NCBI GenBank assembly: GCA_900498245.1
Contig: LS998015.1
Coordinates: 3,020,060-3,027,222, forward strand
Reading direction: 5' to 3'
Source: Candidatus Zixiibacteriota bacterium
GTDB lineage: Bacteria; Zixibacteria; MSB-5A5; GN15; PGXB01
DNA length: 7,163 bases
A model generated the notes under the pieces. It did no database searches. It saw only the letters and a list, made by a program, of their open reading frames with translations, and was not told where the DNA came from. Every line of letters begins with the position of its first letter. Position 1 is the first letter of the stretch. Below are positions 1 through 6,114 of this stretch, in pieces. The translations under genes and the position numbers were made by a program.

Positions 1-465
1 TTCGATATGCTTCCGAGGTTCTACTGGGGGCTATCAACCGATCCTGACCCGTTCGATACGGTGCGCTACACGCTCTATCTGGCGGTGGACAGCAATTTCC
101 AGTATGTGAAAGTAATCGATTCGATCGCGCCGTCCGAGAACCAGTATATCGCGACAGACAGTCTCTTTTTCGGGACGCAGTACTGGTGGAAAGTGAAGGC
201 GGCCGACCGGACGGGGCTTTATACCTATTCGAGCGATGTGAAATCGTTTAGAACGTGGAAACTGGGGGATGCCAACGGGAACTGGGCGGTGAATATTCTG
301 GATGTGGCGTATATCATCAATTTTCTCTATAACGAAGGGCCCTCGCCGGTTCCGAAATACGCGGCCGATATCAACGGCAACTGCGCGGTAAATATATTGG
401 ATGTTTCCTATTTAATAAATTATTTATATAAGAGCGGCCCGGCCCCGAAGATCGGGTGCGAGTAG
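1..465 (+). CDS. Secreted FN3 plus dockerin-type repeat protein, C-terminal part (5' end outside window)
   Basis: Partial gene: the reading frame is open from base 1 and ends at TAG 463-465, leaving 154 residues. Residues about 5-86 look like a fibronectin type III domain, with the typical Q-Y-W-W-K-V-K-A-x-D strand and a closing S-F-R-T-W. Residues 88-154 form a dockerin-like duplicated calcium-loop module. Loop 1 has D90, N92, N94, N98 and D101; loop 2 has D123, N125, N127, N131 and D134. Each loop is followed by an N-I-L-D-V-x-Y-x-I-N-x-L-Y helix and a G-P-x-P turn. Dockerin-type modules bind calcium and usually mediate protein-protein attachment. In cellulosomes they bind cohesins, but in FCB-group bacteria they commonly end unrelated secreted proteins, so a cohesin partner is not implied. 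N replaces D at the third and fifth loop positions. The catalytic or binding part of the protein lies upstream and cannot be judged. Confidence 0.85.
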   Translation, partial: FDMLPRFYWGLSTDPDPFDTVRYTLYLAVDSNFQYVKVIDSIAPSENQYIATDSLFFGTQYWWKVKAADRTGLYTYSSDVKSFRTWKLGDANGNWAVNILDVAYIINFLYNEGPSPVPKYAADINGNCAVNILDVSYLINYLYKSGPAPKIGCE

Positions 466-482
466 GATATGATATAAGAATT

Positions 483-505
483 CCGTCGGGAGAGACTCCT
501 GACGG
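483..505 (+). other. Stem-loop 3' of the dockerin gene
   Basis: Ten-base arms (483-492 and 496-505, one G-T pair) enclose a 3-base loop, 17 bases after the dockerin stop codon. No T-run follows, so it is not a canonical intrinsic terminator. It could be a 3'-end stabilising hairpin or a Rho-dependent end. The structure is seen; the role is inferred. Confidence 0.4.
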
Positions 506-654
506 CGCGCAGGTAAAGATGGCAGAACAAACTGAGGGACGGTATCGTTTAAGTAGTAAGACGGTTTGAGGCCGGGATTATTGTCCCGGGAAAATTAGAG
601 GGGAAAATTTGGTCGGCTGTTAAACAATCCGAAAATTTGAATAATTATATTTAA

Positions 655-728
655 AGCCCGTCGCAGGAAGGTGGGAATTTCCTTTAATTTACGTCATTCC
701 GCAATCGGGGTCCCATCGGCGGCGGGCT
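655..728 (+). other. Long-range inverted repeat in intergenic region
   Basis: Bases 655-664 can pair with 719-728 (10 pairs, one G-T), enclosing 54 bases that contain smaller pairings such as GGAA/TTCC. The arm sequence GGCGGCGGG (718-726) recurs directly at 740-748 inside the next hairpin. No protein-coding or known RNA family is recognised. It may be part of a structured 3' UTR. Confidence 0.3.
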
Positions 729-739
729 ATAAATTTACG

Positions 740-785
740 GGCGGCGGGGATTCCGGATCGGCCGGAAGGGGCCGCCTTTATTATT
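740..785 (+). terminator. Probable intrinsic terminator for the dockerin-gene transcript
   Basis: A nested GC-rich hairpin has GGCGGC (740-745) pairing with GCCGCC (771-776) and TTCCGG (751-756) pairing with CCGGAA (762-767) around a 5-base loop. The sequence TTTATTATT follows at 777-785. This fits a + strand intrinsic terminator, although it lies 275 bases after the stop codon and its U-tract is interrupted. Confidence 0.5.
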
Positions 786-798
786 ATCGGAAAAGGAT

Positions 799-828
799 AA
801 AAAAAATCCCCCCGTAAAACGGGGGGAT
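799..828 (-). terminator. Intrinsic terminator of the cytochrome operon
   Basis: ATCCCCCCG (806-814) and CGGGGGGAT (820-828) form a perfect 9-bp stem with a 5-base loop. Read on the - strand, it is followed by an uninterrupted T-run complementary to A799-A806. It starts 22 bases after the cytochrome stop codon. This is a textbook Rho-independent terminator ending the three-gene operon. Confidence 0.93.
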
Positions 829-850
829 CATATCGCCGACTTCACTTCCG

Positions 851-2002
851 TCACATTTTTTTCACGACTTTTCCGGGGGGAGCGCTCTGGTAGGTGCGGC
901 CGTCGTCATGGCACCCGGAGCAATCGGGTTTATTTTCGAATTTGCGGTCGAGATGGCAATCGGTACATCCCATGGCGTAGTGGGTCTCATCGAGTTGCAG
1001 GCCGGTGACGGCGTGGTCGAAATTATCGGTGTTCCATCCGGCGTGGCAGGTGGCGCAATCGGAATTGATTCTGGAAATTTTACGGCCGGTCGGGTGGCAG
1101 GCCTGGCAATCAAGGGTTTTATGATAGCGATTGAGGGCCCAGCCGGTGGTTTCATGGGTGAACGCCGGCCGTTCACGATTATCATGGCACTTGACGCAGC
1201 GGTCCTTGAGGTGGCAATCGTTGCAGACGGCGTGGATTTCGATATCGGTCTTGGCGTGGGAGGCCGGTTCCTTGATATCATGGCAGTAACTGCAGTTCTC
1301 CCGTTTGTGACAATCGACACAGCGCAGGCCAAAGAGGACGATATGCTCCTTGTGGCGGAAAGTCACGACCGGGGCCTTGGCCAGAGTGGTGTGGTAAATT
1401 CTTTTTTCCGGCTCGGTGATGATGGGGTGCGAGATGCCCATAATATCGGTGGAGTCCATCAACATCGATTCGGCCGCCAGGGCTTTACCCTCGGCGGGCA
1501 AATGACAGAGAATGCACTTGGTATCGTGGCTCCATTCCCGGTGACAGCCGAGGCACTGCCGGTGATAGGCGCCTTTCAAGCCGGGCTGACGGAGGTCGGC
1601 GGGATTGGTTTCGCCGCCGTGACAGGCCTTACAGGGCTGAATTTTGTCGGTCGGGCTGTAATGGTGACAGGTGGAGCAATTGCCGCCCATCTGTGACATG
1701 CCGGCGTGTCTTTTATGATTGAAGTGGACGGGTTGATACAGATCGGCGATGTCATCGAGGAGCATGGAATCGGGGGCCTCGCCCAGACTGTGGGTATCGG
1801 CGCCGTGCGCCAGGGAGATGCTGGGGCAAGTTTTGAGGCACTTGTTGGCCGCGGTCGGGTTGTCGCAGGAGTGGCAGGTTTTACAGTCCATCTTGGACAT
1901 TTCCCGGGTGGGCGGGGTATCGGCCCGGGAGACCAGACTGCCCCCTATCGCCAGGGAAAAAACAGCCGCCATGACAAATAAGATCAATTTATGATTTTTC
2001 AT
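851..2002 (-). CDS. Secreted 13-haem cytochrome c (class III-like), electron-transfer subunit of the HybAB module
   Basis: A 383-residue protein with 13 CXXCH haem c motifs; the first cysteines are at 40, 109, 124, 150, 163, 228, 237, 260, 269, 299, 316, 346 and 361. Eighteen further histidines outside the motifs in the mature part are enough for bis-His ligation of every haem. A Sec signal peptide spans about residues 1-27, with likely cleavage after S-R-A. Stretches such as V-x-F-x-H-K-x-H before CXXCH pairs resemble cytochrome c3/c7 domains, and residues 281-322 and 328-366 are a repeated di-haem unit. Three non-haem cysteines (46, 55, 59) follow haem 1. The frame extends to 2053, but ATG 2002-2000 is chosen because it has GAGGTGG five bases upstream and begins directly with the signal peptide. 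It overlaps hybB by 14 bases. Role inferred: periplasmic electron wire between HybA/HybB and an unidentified partner. Confidence 0.93.
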   Translation of the reverse strand: MKNHKLILFVMAAVFSLAIGGSLVSRADTPPTREMSKMDCKTCHSCDNPTAANKCLKTCPSISLAHGADTHSLGEAPDSMLLDDIADLYQPVHFNHKRHAGMSQMGGNCSTCHHYSPTDKIQPCKACHGGETNPADLRQPGLKGAYHRQCLGCHREWSHDTKCILCHLPAEGKALAAESMLMDSTDIMGISHPIITEPEKRIYHTTLAKAPVVTFRHKEHIVLFGLRCVDCHKRENCSYCHDIKEPASHAKTDIEIHAVCNDCHLKDRCVKCHDNRERPAFTHETTGWALNRYHKTLDCQACHPTGRKISRINSDCATCHAGWNTDNFDHAVTGLQLDETHYAMGCTDCHLDRKFENKPDCSGCHDDGRTYQSAPPGKVVKKM

Positions 2003-3269
2003 ATGAGCCACCTCTTCTGAGAACATATGAAGGTTCCGGGCGCGGCGATTCATTTCTGACTTTTTCCACGACGGGAGCCGCGATAACCGGGAAATTCATG
2101 ACCACAAAACGATATACTAAAATCAGCGCGGCCGCCAGCCCCAGAGTCACGGCAATTTCGTACAGAGAGGGATAATAGGGCGAAGTCCCATAAAGGGGTT
2201 TGTAGGCCACGATGAAGACATTGATTCGATTCAAGACGACGCCGAGAACAACCATGGCGGAAGCGGTAAAGAGCCCGGCGACCGAGTTGCGGACCTTCGT
2301 AATGGTCAACATGATAAGAGGTATGATGACGCCGCCGACAATTTCGAGAAAGTACATGAAGGATTGGAAGGTCCCCTGGAACAGGTACGGCCAGGCACCG
2401 CGCAGGGTCAGATCGACCAGTTTCACCGCCAGATAAACGCCCAGGGTAAGCGGGATGTAGCGGGCCAGGGAGGAGAGGACGCCGAGTTCCGGTTTGAGTT
2501 TGAAGGAACGGGAGGCCAGGGTCGATTCAAAAATGACCATGGGGAATCCGACCGCGATGGCCGAAAGGAGGAAGAGAAGGGGCGACATCGGGGTGTACCA
2601 GAGGGGATGCATTTTGTAGGGCGCGATGACCATCAGATTGCCCAGCGACGATTGATGCAGGCAAGAGAGGACGACCCCGGCGATGATGAAGAGAAAGAGG
2701 ACCTTTTTCAGGGTGCGGTCGGCCAGGCCGAGGATTTTTTCGCCGAGGCGGTTGAATCCGGAGAGCGGGCCGGGAAGATTGACACGTCCCTTGAACCGTT
2801 CCACGAAAATCGGGGTAAATTCGACATAGAGGACGGTCAGGTAAATCATCACGCAGATACCGACTTCGAAAAGCACGGAGTTGCCCTGCCACATCGACGG
2901 GAGCATGGGGTGCCATACATTATAGTAACGGCCGAGGTCGGCCAGGAGACCGATAACCACAAAGGTGTATCCGAGCATGGCGGTCAAAAGGGCGGGCCGG
3001 GTAATGACGTGATACTTGTCTTTATGGAAGATTTCGGCGAGGGCGGCGGTGGTAAAGCCGCCGGCGGCCAAGGCAACACCGGAGGCGACATCAATGGCGA
3101 TCCAGATGCCCCAGGGATACTGGTCGTTCAAATTGGTGGCGGCGCCGAGACCGAAGAGGAGACGGTAGGCATAGGCCAGCAGGCCGACGCCCATGATGGC
3201 GGCGAGAATCTTGGTTCCGGTGGTGAAAAATCTGGCCTGCACCGGCATCGGCATTTCCAGATTACTCAT
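1989..3269 (-). CDS. hybB: HybB/NrfD-family quinone-interacting integral membrane subunit
   Basis: A 426-residue polytopic protein of the NrfD/PsrC superfamily, HybB branch ('Ni/Fe-hydrogenase cytochrome b subunit', although the family binds no haem b). About ten hydrophobic helices lie near residues 18-38, 52-76, 92-112, 128-152, 188-206, 224-247, 268-288, 303-325, 330-348 and 370-391. HybB-type signatures are G-L-G-A-A-T-N-L-N-D-Q-Y-P-W-G at 40-54, the W-Q-G-N-S-V-L-F-E-V region at 127-136, and L-H-Q-S-S-L-G with H-P-L-W-Y-T-P at 204-227. Family members exchange electrons between menaquinone or ubiquinone and a periplasmic Fe-S partner. The start has AGGAAGGAG nine bases upstream and overlaps the end of hybA by 8 bases (ATGAGTAA), suggesting translational coupling. 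No hydrogenase large or small subunit is present in the window, so 'hydrogenase' is only a family name here. Confidence 0.92.
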   Translation of the reverse strand: MSNLEMPMPVQARFFTTGTKILAAIMGVGLLAYAYRLLFGLGAATNLNDQYPWGIWIAIDVASGVALAAGGFTTAALAEIFHKDKYHVITRPALLTAMLGYTFVVIGLLADLGRYYNVWHPMLPSMWQGNSVLFEVGICVMIYLTVLYVEFTPIFVERFKGRVNLPGPLSGFNRLGEKILGLADRTLKKVLFLFIIAGVVLSCLHQSSLGNLMVIAPYKMHPLWYTPMSPLLFLLSAIAVGFPMVIFESTLASRSFKLKPELGVLSSLARYIPLTLGVYLAVKLVDLTLRGAWPYLFQGTFQSFMYFLEIVGGVIIPLIMLTITKVRNSVAGLFTASAMVVLGVVLNRINVFIVAYKPLYGTSPYYPSLYEIAVTLGLAAALILVYRFVVMNFPVIAAPVVEKVRNESPRPEPSYVLRRGGSYEKS

Positions 3270-4167
3270 GCTCTTCGGCTCCTTCCTTGTTGTTCTTATC
3301 CCTCAAGTTGTACATGGCCAAGCCCAGAAGCCCGTAGAGGGCCAGGGGCGGGATGAAGTTCTTGAAAATACCGTGCTGGGTGGTTTCAGTGACTTCCGGA
3401 ACAGGGCGGTCGCCCAGTTTGGGGAGCTCCGTATTTATGAAGTCGGCCGAAGCCAGATACATCCAGGAGGTTCCGCCGATTTCATGTTCGCCGTAAACGT
3501 GGTCGAAATATTTTTCGGGATTGGCGGCGATCCGGGTATGGCCCATCTCGATCAATTCTTTCCGGGTTCCAAAGGTCAGGGCCTCATTGGGGCAGATACC
3601 GACGCAGGCCGGCTTCTCCCCTTTTTTCAGTTTTTCGGAGCAGAAGGTGCATTTGCGGACCTGCGGGGTCAGGACATTATTGAATTCATAGGCCGGAATC
3701 TGGAAGGGGCAGGCGATCATGCAATAGCGGCAACCCATGCATTTCCAGGCGTCATAGGTCACCGGCCCCTGCGGCGTTTTGCGGAAGGCCCCGACGATGC
3801 AGGCCGAGGCGCAGGCCGGGTCATTGCAGTGCATACACTGGACCTTCATGGAAAATTTCTGCTCGGGATTATCGGGCCGGGAATATTGATTGATGACGGT
3901 GTAGGCCGCGAAGTTGGGGCGGCGGTGCTCCTTGAAAATCGATTTGTCTTCGAAAGCACTGAGCGGTTTGTTGCTCAGGGTATTGGCATCATTGCACGCC
4001 CACTCGCACTTGCGACAGCCGATACAGACGACGGTATCGACGAGAACGCCGAACGCATTGTCGGTATCGATTTTGGTTTTTTTGTCTGAGGCGATCGCTT
4101 CTCCGGCAGTCAGCGTAAGTGTGCCGGCAGCGGCCAATTTAATAAAGTTGCGACGATTCAAACTCAC
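3262..4167 (-). CDS. hybA: HybA-like Tat-exported ferredoxin with four [4Fe-4S] cluster sites
   Basis: A 301-residue protein of the HybA/NrfC/DmsB ferredoxin family. It starts with a Tat signal (N-R-R-N-F-I-K, arginines 5-6) with a likely cleavage site after A-I-A (about residue 26). Sixteen cysteines in four ferredoxin groups (48/51/54/58, 111/114/119/123, 143/146/149/153, 173/176/188/192) fit four [4Fe-4S] clusters. The C-terminal hydrophobic stretch at about 271-288 would anchor it in the membrane, as in HybA of E. coli, whose L-Y-G-E-x-E-x-G-G-T-like segment is also present (V-Y-G-E at 224-227). Role: periplasmic Fe-S relay between the HybB quinone site and the haems of the third gene. 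GTG 4167-4165 is preferred because GAGGTG lies seven bases upstream. An in-frame TTG two codons earlier is almost on top of that site. First gene of the operon. Confidence 0.92.
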   Translation of the reverse strand: MSLNRRNFIKLAAAGTLTLTAGEAIASDKKTKIDTDNAFGVLVDTVVCIGCRKCEWACNDANTLSNKPLSAFEDKSIFKEHRRPNFAAYTVINQYSRPDNPEQKFSMKVQCMHCNDPACASACIVGAFRKTPQGPVTYDAWKCMGCRYCMIACPFQIPAYEFNNVLTPQVRKCTFCSEKLKKGEKPACVGICPNEALTFGTRKELIEMGHTRIAANPEKYFDHVYGEHEIGGTSWMYLASADFINTELPKLGDRPVPEVTETTQHGIFKNFIPPLALYGLLGLAMYNLRDKNNKEGAEEHE

Positions 4168-4174
4168 GTTCAAT

Positions 4175-4180
4175 CACCTC
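4175..4180 (-). promoter_or_regulatory. Ribosome binding site deciding the hybA start
   Basis: GAGGTG read on the - strand. It lies 7 bases before GTG 4167 but only 1 base before the in-frame TTG 4173. Spacing therefore favours the GTG start and a protein beginning M-S-L-N-R-R. Confidence 0.7.
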
Positions 4181-4212
4181 ATTATATCAAGCGTAAGATG
4201 TTCCACCATACA

Positions 4213-4230
4213 ATGTGAAATTATTCACAT
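4213..4230. promoter_or_regulatory. CRP-type operator palindrome in the hybA leader
   Basis: ATGTGAA-N4-TTCACAT, which contains TGTGA-N6-TCACA, a perfect match to the core consensus of CRP-family regulators. It lies 46-63 bases upstream of the hybA GTG. Relative to the consensus promoter at 4295-4323 it falls at about +59 to +76, a position more typical of repression or a roadblock. Relative to a possible second TATAAT (4186-4181) it would be upstream, near -47. A further half-site, TTCACA, lies at 4236-4241. Which CRP/FNR-family protein binds is unknown. Confidence 0.6.
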
Positions 4231-4294
4231 AATAATTCACAATTAAGACTGAATTTATCCTAATTTGACAATATTTCATCATTTTCATGTGAAA

Positions 4295-4323
4295 ATTATA
4301 ACTATATGTGCCACTATTGTCAA
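4295..4323 (-). promoter_or_regulatory. Consensus sigma70-type promoter of the hybA-hybB-cytochrome operon
   Basis: On the - strand, TTGACA (4323-4318) and TATAAT (4300-4295) are separated by exactly 17 bases, a perfect match to the housekeeping sigma factor consensus. Predicted transcription start is near 4288, giving a leader of about 120 bases before the hybA GTG. A TTTTCA-TG-TGAAAA palindrome (4282-4295) covers the predicted start site and the edge of the -10 box and could be a repressor operator. Confidence 0.75.
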
Positions 4324-4330
4324 GTATTAA

Positions 4331-4677
4331 ATATGACTTATTTCCTTCTATTTCCATATTTAATTAATCGACAAAAGTCGGAAAAAATAATACAAGTTTA
4401 ATCGGAGTTAACTCGATTTTTGGGAAGTTTCCAATAACCCGTTACAAGACAACAAATACGCCCGGGTCAAAAAATCGACAAGATGGTATCAAATCTGTCT
4501 GTTCCGAATTTTGTGAAGATTATCTATGGAAAAAGATGCCAATACTTAAGAGACGGCCATGATCACCCTTTCCCGGCCGCCGGGGGCAAGTATGGGGTTT
4601 AATTATGAATGCGCAACTTAACAAGAATAGTCGAACCAGGTTATTTGAAACGAAAATTGCCGTCTTTCCGGAGGCGC
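4331..4677. other. AT-rich intergenic region without a recognised gene
   Basis: No credible coding region is seen between the operon promoter and the 3' end of the lipoprotein gene. There are only small hairpins: CGAC/GTCG at 4369-4380, a bulged ATCGGAG/CTCGAT hairpin followed by TTTTT at 4401-4421 (+ strand terminator-like but with no gene to serve), and CCCGG/CCGGG at 4572-4584. No convincing terminator for the lipoprotein gene was found on the - strand. Confidence 0.5.
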
Positions 4678-6009
4678 CTAGAGGTAATAGAAAAGACTGA
4701 ATTCTCTCAACTTGACGCTGCCACTGATGCCGGCCCTTTGGGTCCAGGCATATATATACATTTTGACAGAATGTCCGGCCAGGAAATGAATATCTGCGGG
4801 CAGGGGCTCATCGAGCGCAAGTTCCTTTGTCCCACCCCAATATTTATTGGCATCGATCATGACGCCGTCAACCTGCATACCAATGTCAAACGAGGCTTCT
4901 TCTATCGATGCATTAATGACCCAGTATACTGCGGCCGCTTCCTGGGGGATCGCAATTCCATTTGCCATCATCAAAATTCCCATGTCGGTCGCCTGGCAGA
5001 AATCGTAACGATAACAATCATTTGCCGAATCGATATACCAGGGCAACCAGAAGTCGTAACGGGAAAATTTCCAGAGATTAACCGAGGAAATTCCCTCGGA
5101 TTGAAAGGCCAGGCGCCGGATCCTTCCAATGAAATCGATACTGGAGTCGGGATTCGAAATATCCACGGAAAAGTCTTGTGTCAACAGTTTATAGTTCGGA
5201 TTTCCCCCGTCGTGAATCCGGAGGATGATATTGCCATAAGGGACATTCTCTATTTTGTAATTACCCCCGGCGTCGGTCCGGGCCGTCAGTTCCGAAGCCG
5301 AACCATCAGGATTGATGACGGTTACCAGAGCGTCCATCAGAGGTGCAAACTCACGTGTCACGATTTGTCCCGAAACCGATGTCACCGCGGTAGCGCTTTG
5401 CAGAAATAGATTAATACTCGTGTCCGAGGTAATTTCGACGACGGTCGAAAAAGTGTCAAATTGAGGTTTGAAGGCCCGGATGTCATACTGGTTGGGGGCG
5501 ATATTGGGCAGGATGTAGGAACCGTTGGTATCGGAGGTATCGGCCCGATACCCGATCGAAATTTCCGCATCGGGAATCGGGATATGGGTTTGGGGATAAT
5601 ATATATTTCCGGTCAGGGTCAGGCCGGTATCAATAGAAATCCATTTATGGGCCTGGAACTTGTCAGCGCCATCGGTAATATCGACCATGACTTTTATCAT
5701 CATCCCGGCCTTCAGATTCACGGCGATACTCATATCGGTGATCGGCGCCAGACTGTCGGTGAATCGTCCGGCCCTCGGATAGGTGGACCAGGCATAACTC
5801 AGAGAGTCGTTATTGGGGTTGGAAACGACCGCTTCCAGACGGACCTGTCCGCCGGGGAGAATAAAACCGGGTGTTACCAAAATGGAATCGACCGCCGGAC
5901 CGACCGGCTCGATTTGCGGAGCGACGCTTTTTTCGGTACAACCTGTGAGGAGAATTAGCACCGACGACAGCAGACCCGCTATCAGGAAATACCGACAGCG
6001 AAAATTCAT
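4678..6009 (-). CDS. Lipoprotein with Ig/PKD-like and two carboxypeptidase-regulatory-like domains
   Basis: A 443-residue lipoprotein. Residues 1-23 are a signal peptide ending in the lipobox L-L-T-G-C (lipidated Cys24), so the protein is membrane-anchored, probably at the outer membrane. Residues about 37-126 look like an Ig/PKD-type beta-sandwich (S-Y-A-W-S-T core). Residues 130-204 and 211-292 each resemble a carboxypeptidase-regulatory-like domain: both have G-x-I at the start, then a D-A-x-(V/I) strand, and T-x-x-x-G-x-Y followed by an (N-I/N-V)-x-P/x-Y turn. The remaining 150 residues are beta-rich and aromatic, with a possible Cys332-Cys338 disulfide and no recognised family. There are no catalytic motifs, so a structural, binding or adhesion role is more likely than an enzyme. 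No Shine-Dalgarno site precedes the ATG. An AT-rich -10-like box lies just upstream, so the message may be leaderless. Confidence 0.87.
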   Translation of the reverse strand: MNFRCRYFLIAGLLSSVLILLTGCTEKSVAPQIEPVGPAVDSILVTPGFILPGGQVRLEAVVSNPNNDSLSYAWSTYPRAGRFTDSLAPITDMSIAVNLKAGMMIKVMVDITDGADKFQAHKWISIDTGLTLTGNIYYPQTHIPIPDAEISIGYRADTSDTNGSYILPNIAPNQYDIRAFKPQFDTFSTVVEITSDTSINLFLQSATAVTSVSGQIVTREFAPLMDALVTVINPDGSASELTARTDAGGNYKIENVPYGNIILRIHDGGNPNYKLLTQDFSVDISNPDSSIDFIGRIRRLAFQSEGISSVNLWKFSRYDFWLPWYIDSANDCYRYDFCQATDMGILMMANGIAIPQEAAAVYWVINASIEEASFDIGMQVDGVMIDANKYWGGTKELALDEPLPADIHFLAGHSVKMYIYAWTQRAGISGSVKLREFSLFYYL

Positions 6010-6016
6010 ATTATTA

Positions 6017-6044
6017 AATATATATCAGACGCAAAAAAAATCAA
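6017..6044 (-). promoter_or_regulatory. Possible promoter of the lipoprotein gene (leaderless message)
   Basis: On the - strand, TTGATT (6044-6039) and TATATT (6022-6017) are 16 bases apart. Predicted transcription start is near 6010, one base before the ATG. That would explain the missing Shine-Dalgarno site. The region is very AT-rich, so chance matches are likely. Confidence 0.35.
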
Positions 6045-6051
6045 TAGTCTA

Positions 6052-6079
6052 TTGACGTCCCCATCCATTTCCTTATCAT
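6052..6079 (+). promoter_or_regulatory. Probable sigma70-type promoter of the cupin gene
   Basis: TTGACG (6052-6057) and TATCAT (6074-6079), each 5 of 6 to consensus, are separated by 16 bases. Predicted start is near 6086, leaving a short leader of about 29 bases that includes the strong ribosome binding site at 6098-6106. Confidence 0.5.
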
Positions 6080-6114
6080 CAGCGGTATTACGCTTTTAAA
6101 GGAGGGTTTTTTGA

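Noticed and set aside
519-569. 16-codon frame with a weak AGGTAAAG upstream
   Set aside because: Too short and without any recognisable feature; likely chance.
908-1696. 262-codon + strand frame
   Set aside because: Antisense shadow of the cytochrome gene; the opposite strand has 13 haem motifs.
2364-3356. 330-codon open frame on the + strand
   Set aside because: Lies antisense to hybB. Composition is low-complexity Gly/Glu/Asp-rich, there is no family resemblance, and hybB opposite it is unmistakable.
3193-4089. 298-codon + strand frame
   Set aside because: Antisense shadow of hybA, whose sixteen cluster cysteines prove the - strand frame.
851-4167. A complete uptake hydrogenase operon
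   Set aside because: HybA and HybB family members are present, but there is no large or small hydrogenase subunit or maturation gene, and the operon is closed at both ends.
4181-4186. Perfect TATAAT just before hybA as the main -10 box
   Set aside because: Its transcript would begin downstream of the GAGGTG ribosome binding site and no -35 box is present; the consensus promoter at 4295-4323 is better. Kept only as a note.
4401-4421. Terminator on the + strand
   Set aside because: Short bulged stem with a T-run, but there is no + strand gene upstream of it to terminate.
4609-5409. 266-codon + strand frame
   Set aside because: Antisense to the lipoprotein gene, with no signal, domain or ribosome binding site.
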